A DNA stretch of 64,000 bases from Acanthosepion pharaonis (Eukaryota; Mollusca; Cephalopoda; Sepiida; Sepiidae): positions 186,001-250,000 of the forward strand of contig CAHIKZ030001814.1 of assembly GCA_903632075.3 (NCBI GenBank), in the 5' to 3' direction. Made by a program: the position numbers and the translations under genes. Positions 48,323 to 58,506 of the stretch are shown piece after piece (the stretch's first letter is position 1; each line of letters begins with the position of its first letter). The notes under the pieces are model-generated. The model was not told where the DNA came from. It worked only from the letters and a program-made list of their open reading frames with translations, and ran no database searches.

Positions 48323-48788
48323 TGTAGTGAAAGAGATAATCACCTACGTTGAAAAAGAGTTTGTGTTTTGTGTGCAATCTGACCATTTCATCTGTGCTGC
48401 TTTGAGGCCCGACTTTAGCACAGACTTTGACTAAAAGATGAAGACATGGACAGCACTGTAGAAATGGTTGAAAAATAACTGAACAGAGAAGCTCCAGAAC
48501 CGAGTGTCAGTGTACTCGGTGCCTGAATGCATCAAGGAAGAATACCAGCTCAAATTGCAGGATTTTTCTGAGCTTGGCAGATGAACATACATTTTTGCTG
48601 GTGAGAAATGAAGGTTGAATTTGTGACCCCATTTTGTCATTTTTACATTGACTGTTGGACTGTTACGATGGACTATTGTTGAACTGTGACTTGGCTACAA
48701 GTGTTCTGGTCGAGAGACTGAAGAAACCTATTGCAGGCGTTTATTGCTACTACAAGTTTACAATTTTTTTCTTTTCTTTACCACAACA
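48323..48788 (+). mobile_element. Solo LTR, 466 bp, with target duplication
   Basis: It begins TGTAGTGAAAGAGATAATCA, the same first 20 bp as the element B LTR, and ends TTCTTTACCACAACA. The flanks are CCAAC (48318-48322) and CCAAC (48789-48793). The 5-bp duplication and TG...CA ends support a solo LTR of the same Gypsy lineage, formed by recombination between LTRs. Confidence 0.82.
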
Positions 48789-48930
48789 CCAACTCAGTGC
48801 AAAGCTGACTTGAGCTTGACCATTATAACCATGCTGGCCCTCCAATGATAAAGTAAGTACAAACTATTTTTGGTCAATCCAACTCTGTACAAGGCTGACT
48901 TGAGTGTGACCATTATAATGATGCTTATCC
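48789..48930 (+). repeat. Direct repeat of about 50 bp, two copies
   Basis: CCAACTC(A/T)GT(G/A)CAA(A/G)GCTGA starts at 48789 and again at 48879; both go on with a TGACTTGAG(C/T)TTGACCATTATAA-like run. Confidence 0.75.
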
Positions 48931-50032
48931 TTACTTACCATAACTTCTGGACCAAACAGAAAATGGACACACCCATGACATATTGACAATTTTGTTTCAC
49001 TACAGTTTATATAAAGAGAATAAGTGTTCCCTAGTATTAACCCACGTTTTTGTAAGCTTCTTCTTTGTTTACATGTGAACATGTACATATATACACTAAC
49101 ACGCAACCTTTTAAATTTCATAAACCTTTCAATTTCTTTGTTAGGACGTTTTAATGTTGGTAGATTATTTTCAGAGTGTACTTAATCTGATTACTATTTA
49201 AGCTATTCTATCTTAGATATTATTGACCCTTTCTATATTGCCTGCAATGTCAATTTTAGTAAATGTTACTGACTAAAAGATTCTTCAACACTAAACTTAT
49301 TCTCTTTGATTAACTTGCTAGAGCAGTTAAATCAGTGAGTAAATAGATGTTGCAAGGATATTCACATGCATGCAATGTGTGTGCATGTAAATACAATACA
49401 CAAATTATTTATATGAAGTATCACAAAAATAGTAAAATATTAGTCCTTCAGATAAGTTTGGTTATATTTGTGAAAGAAACTTGAGCAGATATATATTCAA
49501 ACATAAATCTCTGGAAAGAATTAATAGTTTAATCTTCTTGATGCCTTTTATGCAAACCTGTTTATTCATTTTCTCTATTATCTGCCAGTTTCTATTAGAT
49601 GAAGATCGCTTTGAGAGAATAGTGATGAATTATGATTGTAAAACTTGAAAAGTAGACAGGAGTTGATCAATTAATGTATGAAAGATGGAAAGAGAAAAAA
49701 AGACAACATGGTAGAAAAACTGTGTAAAGGAATAAAAGAATGTCATTCACCTTACCACTATGACGTATGTGACACAAGATTGTTTTAATATGGGGCACCA
49801 TATGTGTAAGTGTGGGTAGAAATGTGTAGGTAGGGTATAAATTGCACAGTAACCTACAGCTAATGCTACACAAGTGCAATGAGGATGCATTTTGTGTCTT
49901 GATCACAGCACTGGAAAGTTTAGAAATATAAGAATAAAAGTTGAGTATTTCATCATACTTTATAGCAAATTAACTCTTCTGTATTTCCCATTATTTCTAA
50001 TGAAATGTTCTTTGGTAAGTGTATTTACTTAC
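48931..50032. other. Intronic or 3' flank of the phosphatase gene, nothing firm
   Basis: A short minus-strand stretch (48940-49002) with TAG before and GTAAGT after has the right phase to be a next exon but encodes no phosphatase motif, so it is not called. Confidence 0.3.
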
Positions 50033-50181
50033 AGACAATGAAGAATAATCTGCTTATGGCTTTTACTTATTTGCAAACTCTGTACTGTTTGTATTATTTC
50101 CACCATTTCTTTTGGAGAAGGGAAGTTATTTCCCAGCCAAGATTTAAATTGTAACTGATGGACTAACAATTCTGGCATATT
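50033..50181 (-). CDS. Phosphatase-like exon 4 of 4 seen
   Basis: 149 bp, enters in phase 0 and leaves after 2 codon bases, acceptor TTGTCTTTTCCAG, donor GTAAGTAAAT. It encodes LLVHQLQFKSWLGNNFPSP (the WPDHG region with the catalytic Asp replaced by Gly) and ends KQIILHC, the start of the HCxxGxxR signature. Without splicing, the frame ends in a TAA within the donor. Confidence 0.82.
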
Positions 50182-52328
50182 CTGGAAAAGACAAAAAATA
50201 TGATAATACATTAATATTACAGTATATGAAGATTATGATATACAGTCAACAACAAAATGATTTGTACACCCATCAATTTTGAATATTTTTATCCATTTCT
50301 CAGAATCTAATGCCTGTATGAAGTCAATTTTTTTATATCTTAATAAGAACAATGAAGGATTATAAAACTCAATTTTCAGAACAATAGATTAAATACAACA
50401 AATCTGACAGGTGATTTATTCAAAATAGGAAATGACAAAATTATCTGTACAGTATGAAAAATAGAAAAAAATTGAACAATTTTCACAATATTAATAGTCA
50501 GTAGCATGGCCTCTCATCTTTATAACTTGCTGCAATCGTTTTCTAAAGTTTTTGATAAGATTTGAACAAAATTTTTCTGGGATATTCTTTGATTCGTCAA
50601 TGGTTACATGTTCTAATTCCTGAAGGATTTTTGGTGACTAACAATTTATTCGAATTTTCAATTCTTGCCATAGATATTCAATAGGATTCAAGTCAGGACT
50701 AATTGTAGGCCATGGCAGAACTGTAATCTTCTTTTTCTGAAGCCATGCAGCCACTGATTTCGACGTATGTTTGGGATCATTATCTTGCTGGAAAGTAAAT
50801 CGCTGATTTAGATGAATATTTTGCGCTGATAGTTGTAGATTTTCATCCAGAATTTTGATATAGTCTGCAGATTTCATTATTCCTCTTATTGCAATTAATT
50901 GTCCAGTCCCCTTGAGCTAAAACAAACAAAACATCATCAAACCTCCATGTTTTAATGTTGCCACTGTTGTTTTGGGAGGAAATCATCACCTTTCTTGCAC
51001 CAAATCTTCTGTACATCATTATGTCCAAAAAGCTCAATTTTTGTATCATCACTCTGTAGTACTTGTTCTCAAAAGCAATTATCTTTGTCCAAAAATGTTT
51101 AGGCAAAATTAAACTGAGCAACAATGTGACATGGTTTGTGAAGAAGGGTTAATCATGGTCAGTTTCCATACAACCCATTTCTATTTAAACAACGTTGTTT
51201 GTGTGAGTACTTATGCTGATAATCATTGTATCCAAACTTTTTCCAATGTCTTTCAAAACAGCTTTTGTGTTTATATTACCCTGGTGACATGGTTTTGTGC
51301 AGTTTTTGGTGACAATTTGGGTTTCTCTCCACATCCCCAAAAATTCTCTGTTGTGCCAAACTATTTAAACTTCTTTATAATGGACTGTACCATAGGTCTA
51401 GGGATAGCTAACTGGTTTTAAATAGTGCTGTAACTATTTCCCAACTTGGGGAAGTTAATAATTCTATGTCTCATGTCAACGCTAAGCTCCTTTGTCTTCC
51501 CCATCGTATTGTTAACATAAGAATAACAATGGTGACACTCTATGCACCATGTGATGTTCTTTGCTGAAATTATCACAAATATTTTACTGAATAAATAGTC
51601 TAGAAGTCTTTACTGATAAAATAATTATGTAAATTACTTAAAAAAAATGTGCTTAAAAAAATGCTGGAATCATATAGGTATTAGATTCTGAGAAATGGAT
51701 AAAAATATTCAAAACTGATGGGTGTACGAATAATTTTGTTGTTGACTGTACTCATCTATTTAGGCATAAAGAATGAAAGTAACTTACCAAAGCATATGTA
51801 GAAATCACTACTTGATTAACATATGTACTGCCACACAACACACCTATGCATCTTGTAGCCTGTTGCATATTGCCTCTTATGCAGAATTTTTATATAGAGT
51901 TTTGTTAATCACAAAGAAGTTCTTACTTATTTTTCAGATAATTACAAATTCTATAAATAGGAACTGATTTGATATCAAGCTTCAAGACTGCACCTGGCAA
52001 CCTTTAAGCAAGTTAAAATAAAGAAAATGTTTGTCCCTACATATCTGGTAATAATAAGAAATAAGATATAAGAACTATGGCAAACCATTTCCAGAATTTT
52101 ACTAGAATTTACAAGGTACTAGAATTTTAAGTTCTCTAAATGCTAAGTAGACCATGGTTCCTTAATATTTTCTTATTTATTTTAAGATGCATGAACAGCA
52201 TGAAAATGAATAGACAGTAGCTGTAGCTATTATTACCACAGTTTGTCATCTATTTTTTTTTTTTTTCTTTATGAAAAGATACTATATTGTCAAATGACAA
52301 TATAGACATGCATACACACACAAATATG

Positions 52329-52394
<66 letters not shown>

Positions 52395-53356
52395 CAAATG
52401 GGAAACTTGTTTTATTGACTTGATTATGTGTTTTGTCATGTTTATATAGGCTTTCTCAAATCAGAACAAAAGAAATATGTGTGTGTTTCAATATTAAATC
52501 ATTAATAATTTTCTGCTAGGATGAAAGAACAGCATTGTTTTAAATTTGTGTAGAAGCCATTATTTTAATTTATGCAGTTTTCTTTTCTTGTTTTATCGAA
52601 ATTTGTTTATAATAATCATCTTAGTCTGAATTCCTAATGATATCTCTAACAAAACATAGATAGTATTATGTAAGGGTTCAAATAGCTTAATCAGCAGGAA
52701 ATGTGTTAAGAAAGAAAAATGCATGATTGATTTGGCTTGTATTTTCTTGTTTACTCATTTTACCAGGAGAACTGTAATATAAATGATTTCTGTGTTACTT
52801 GTAATTCAATTATTCAAACAATTTTTAATTTATAACAATAGTTAAAAAGTTTATTTGTAAGACATTTTACTTTTTCCATCTAAAAATTCATATATATTCA
52901 GATATAACTAAAAATATATCTGCAAAAGGATAATATGAATAAAGACAAAAGAAAAACATGTCTTATCCTTTATCAAGCAAAGGTTTTGGCCTTGATAATG
53001 TCCATCAGAGGACAAAGTGCATCAGCTAAAATAAGTTTTTATTTTGTTTTTATTCATATATATATTGATGTAATGGAATAACCTGTCACCCCCATGAGTG
53101 ACTACACTATCGTTAGTAACTACCTATAAGTATCTGTAAGTCAATGGACTACAGAGTCTAACTGGGATCTGTTGAGTACGACTCAGACTTATGCAAGAAC
53201 TACCAACCTTCCAATAGTAGAACTCACTACTGCATTGACTTGCAACAACCTTGTGCATAATTATACCTTTATTCTTATTGTATTGGTTTTTACAATAAAC
53301 CTTTACTTATTTTATCCACTATGTTTTTCAACTATATATTCCTATTAGCATGGAAT

Positions 53357-53422
<66 letters not shown>

Positions 53423-56400
53423 TATAAAATATTGAGATTTTGGAAATTTTAATGCATCATTTTAAAATTTGCCTTCCAGCTTTTGAAGCTGTACACCATA
53501 TTCAGAAAGTGGAAGGTAATGAAACAATATCTGTCTGTGCAAAACTGATTTAAATATTTTAGTGTAGTAACTTATGCTTTGAAATGAAGTCCAGATCTGG
53601 ATGACTAACAGGTACTGATTATAATGCTTTAAAATGCAAAGTAATTGAGAACTCAACAACTAGCACTGGAAAACTTTTCTAAAAGTTTTCCAGTGCTGGT
53701 TTTAGAATCATCAAAATGTAATATATGTAGAGCATTAGCTAAGTTTACAAAAATAAAAAGTTGATTCAAAAGTGAAAATACTTTTGATGCAACCTAATAA
53801 AATATGACAAAAAAAGATTATTTGAAATAAGGCAGAAAGAATCTGTTTCTTACCAATACAGATGATGAGACTTTCATTGTCCTTTTAATATAACTCTTAT
53901 TGTCATCTTCTTCAACCAATTTCACAGCAAAATGTTTGTATTCAGCAACTACATTTGTATCTTTAGGCCAGTATATTGCTTCTTCCTATAAAAAAAAAAG
54001 AAAAGTTAATGTTCAAATTAAGCTATACAAGAAGAAAAACCCTTTCTTAAAACATTTACAATAATGTAATAATGTACAGATCCAGTATTAAAAACAAGTA
54101 GAATTCAAGTAATAATAGCAAGTTAATTAGGAAGATGATTCTAAATGTTTATTTCATTATTAATGTCTTCCTTTTTTTCTCTTTCCAATTATGAACATCA
54201 TTTGAAAATCATTTAACAATAGACTTTTGCTGATTATAGTTTAGTAGGAGTACAAGTATAGCTAACATGAAAATAAATGTATCATCATTTGATGCTTAAT
54301 TATATTTTATACAATGTTTATTACTCTTGTCATTATTTTTCTTTTCTACTATGAATATTTCTACACTTTATGATAAAAAGACAAACACTTTTTTAAAAAA
54401 GTAAGTACATAATGTTCAAAATTCCTTTAACACTAGATTCCAGATGATTAAGGATTAAATAATGCTAACTTTAAATTTAAATGTTATTGGAGTTCAATTA
54501 ATCACAAGGTAATTCTTATTTATTTTCAGATAATCACAAATTCTATAATAGGAACTGATTTGGTATCAAGCTTAAAGACTTCCTCTGGTAGCTTTTAAGC
54601 ATGTTAAAATAAAGAAAATGTTTATCTCTACATACCTGGTAATAGTAAGGAATAACAATCCTTTTCTAAAGGACAGATGTAAACACTTTGGCAAACCATT
54701 TCCATGGTACTAGAATTTAAATTCTTTAAATTTTAAGTTGACAGTGGTTCTTTAATATTTTCTTTTTTACTTTAAGGTGCATGAACAGCATAAAAATGAA
54801 TAGAGAGTAGAGGTTGCTATTATTATACCACAGTTTGTTATCTGTTTTTTCTCTGTTTCATACACACACATACATACATTTTTTCAATATTTTTATACCT
54901 AAGATAAAGATTATGAGATGTATTTTGATTCTTACTGCATTTTTTATTTCATTTATTTACTTTTTACTTTTTGTTAGTTGGGTGTGGTAGCGTAATGGAT
55001 AGTGAAATGAATGTGGGTAAATTCTTTATCAACATGGCTGGGTCTGTCATGAGGAACGCACAGAAAGTTGGGTGTGGTGGTGTAATGGATAGTGGCTCTG
55101 AATGAGAAATCAGAGAACCAATTTTGAATTCCAGTCGAGTTTGTTACAATTGCTTATGCACAAATACTCTTGGGAAAGGTATGAATACATTTCTTTGTCC
55201 TCCCCTAACTATGGGTTAAATAGTAAGGCAGTCTGGGCTTTGTAGTCTTGGTTGGCAACCACTTTAGGAGAAGTAGCCCTGGTAAAACACATACTATACA
55301 ACTAAGGAAAAGATCATAAATTTTACATTGACTCTCTGATCCTGATTATGGTCAGTCTCTTTAGTTGAGTTTCTTAAAGTCAAAACAGCCCTTGGTATTA
55401 CGAGATAAAAAAATAAAAACACTTAAGAAAACTGAGAAAGTGGAATGAAAAATCATAAATAAATGGTTATGCAGCCATAAAAGCTGTTAGTATTTTTTAG
55501 CTTTTGGAGTCGCCAATATATTTTTCAATACAGGCACAGATTTGAGGTCCCTTGATAGTAAAAATAAATTTACTTTAGATAAGTGTAACTGTGTTTTTAT
55601 AAACTTTTAGATGATTTCTGTTTAAAATTAAATCATACTTATGAAAATGAAATATTTTTATAAAATTGCTTTTTCTTTTGGCACAGAATGATTTCTTAGT
55701 GAACATTGTTTTGGAAGATTCAATTTTTGTAAACAAATACAATCTTGTATACTTTTTGTGAGATAGAATTCATAGCTCATGGTACATTGGAACAGAGAGC
55801 GAGAAGGAGAGAGTGAGGCTCCTCCTTCTTTGTAGTAGACAGTCATCCTGATTAGTTTATTGGTGGTTAGTTGAGTTGTGAATTCTTGTAGAATTGTCCT
55901 TTGTTTTAGTACAGGTTTTTTTATCTTTTGTTCTTCTTATTCAAGTATCTGGTTAACTGATTTATTAAGAATGCTGGTGTTAATGTTAATGAGATGTTAA
56001 AGCGATGCTAAATAGGTGATACTTTTCAGGGGATTTAAGAAATATTTTTATTTTATTTCATTTATTAAACTTAGCCTACTATTACACTTTCTCTTTTACA
56101 ATAAAGTTTTAATATGAGAGATTGATGAAAGGTGAATGATGGTTTTAATATAGTTGAAAATGAATGATTCTAAATGATTTTAATAAGATTACTGAATTTA
56201 TAAGATAGGATTCTCACATGAATTTACACTTACACTGGGCAAATTGTTGAACATAACTAAAATAGTGCATCTTTTCAAAAAGATTGCACTCCAAAAATCT
56301 GCTAACTTTTCTTCAGAGGGTGTATTTAGCAGAATAAATTCTTCCTCCAAGTTGTTTCCCTGAAAAATAAGATTGTTAGGAATAAGGATTAATCATTGGA

Positions 56401-57287
56401 AATAATTGATGGTAGAAAGATTTAGTTATTATCTATGATGTCAAGATTATTTGGCTTTGCACCTTTTTAAGAAATATCAACATTTAAGTTAGAGGCTGAA
56501 CTAAATGTGCATCTATCTTGATGTATCTGACTCTCCTGTCATGGATTCTTCTGGCAATATAGTAGAAATACAATTTCATATGATATTAAACTTGATAAAT
56601 AAGACAATTATTCATTTGTCAACAGAATTATATTTGTTTAGTTTGACTTTTAGGAATAATTGGACATAAAATTATGCAGAGGAACATAACATTTATCATA
56701 TTTTATATAACGATGTTGTTACAAAATTACTTGAATCATTTTTGGCATCACAAGTAAACTAGTAAAAATAATAATATTGATAAAATTAAAAAAGTATAAT
56801 TGCATAAAGAGAAGATAACTGGATCTTTGTGAGGAAGAAATATTGAGATTGTAATGTTATGAAAAAAATCAAAGACAGCACTTACAATTTCCAGAAAGAG
56901 AAATTAGCAAATGAATGAAACTTTTACACCAAATGAAAAATTTATGAATTAGTATTAGATAAAGATAAATTAACACAAACTATGTAGAAATATAAAATAA
57001 GTTCTTTAAATATTTTCATCAACATTACTGGCAGATATTTTAAAAAGTTGTAGAAAGATTATTGAAAGAAATGTAAACACTGAAGTTAATGATAGTAAGT
57101 AACAAACTAGAGAAAAATTGTCAAGCATGTCTTTCAAGGGTATCAGCATATAATGAAAGTTAGTAACAAAATTTTTTAATTATTTCATCAGCTTCTGTTC
57201 TTAGATATTACTATTTCAGCAATTTTTAATTTTCCTTTTTAAACTTAATCATTGTACACTTATAATATCCAAAATTTGTCATGTAAC

Positions 57288-57350
<63 letters not shown>

Positions 57351-57553
57351 AAGGTAATAAATCTGTTGGTATATAATCCAAGTGGATCCTAGTAATATAA
57401 AATCTTAAAACTGATCCACAAAAAAGAGCTCAATGTATTTATTATTACAGAACAGAAATTGATACACAATAAAATCGAAAATCACCTCTTATGGAGAATA
57501 ATCTTATTTCAACCAACGAAAAAATAAAATTTGTCAGTTTTATTCAACCTCAG

Positions 57554-57609
<56 letters not shown>

Positions 57610-58204
57610 GTATGTATGTATAATTGCTCTGAAAACTGCCCAGTTGAGAGCAAATGCAGATCTACAAGGGTAATATACCAGGCAACCATTACCCCTAAAG
57701 AAAATATGACAAATTATAATGTTTACATTGGAATTTCTGTGGGAGAATTGAAACAGAGAATTTATACCCATAGGCACTTATTTATCAATCCTAAATTAAA
57801 ATACCAAACAGCCCTTTCAAAAAAATTTTGGGAATTGAAGGAAAAAGGTCTGAACCCACAGACATTGGAAAACTATAGTTTTCACACATACTCCTAATAG
57901 TTTTTGAGATAGGTGCAGGCTATGTTTAGGGGAAAAAAATAGAATAATAAAATACAATAATCAATGCAAACTATTAAATGAAAGGAAAGATCTAGTGTTA
58001 AAATGTAGATATAGAAGCAGGTTCAAACTTATATAAGAATATGGATCTTACCTTATTACTTACTAACTCCCAAAAAATGATAGTTCCCCAACTGATGCAA
58101 CCCCCTTTGATTAAATTTTTACTTTAATATCTTCTTTTTAAAGTATTTTGGGTACGACTTGGTATTCCTAATAATTTAACTGATCCTAAATGGTGTAAAT
58201 GGAT

Positions 58205-58253
<49 letters not shown>

Positions 58254-58455
58254 GTGTATATAGGTACATATATGTATGTGGGTATATATGTGTTGTACAG
58301 CATGATTTATTCCATTGATTTTTTTGGTATTACAGATTTTGAGAATTTATTATTTAGATAATTTATTCTAACTTTAAATTGTTTTGTCTTTAAATCACCC
58401 ATCACTTAATAATATAAAACCCTTATTGTCTAAATACAATTTGTTGTCAATCCTA

Positions 58456-58506
<51 letters not shown>

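Larger units (their letters stand above)
50243..51748 (-). mobile_element. Tc1/mariner transposon, 1506 bp, TIRs of 79 bp
   Basis: Left TIR 50243-50321 and right TIR 51670-51748 are reverse complements with about five differences; both start CAGTCAACAACAAAAT. TA dinucleotides flank it (50241-50242, 51749-51750). It holds a minus-strand transposase relic. It lies in the phosphatase intron, its left end 61 bp upstream of the acceptor of exon 4. Orientation matches the host gene. Confidence 0.93.

Noticed and set aside
48940..49002. Possible next phosphatase exon (minus strand)
   Set aside because: Splice signals and phase are compatible, but it lacks the GxGR(S/T) motif expected after HC and the peptide fits no part of the fold.
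51131..51421. 96-codon plus-strand frame
   Set aside because: Antisense of the Tc1 transposase N-terminal region.
51784..51880. Splice-like minus-strand segment before GTAAGTTAC
   Set aside because: Open for about 34 codons, but acceptor is weak and peptide has no PTP similarity.
57559..57777. 72-codon minus-strand frame
   Set aside because: Translated (AT)n and antisense of the GIY-YIG domain.
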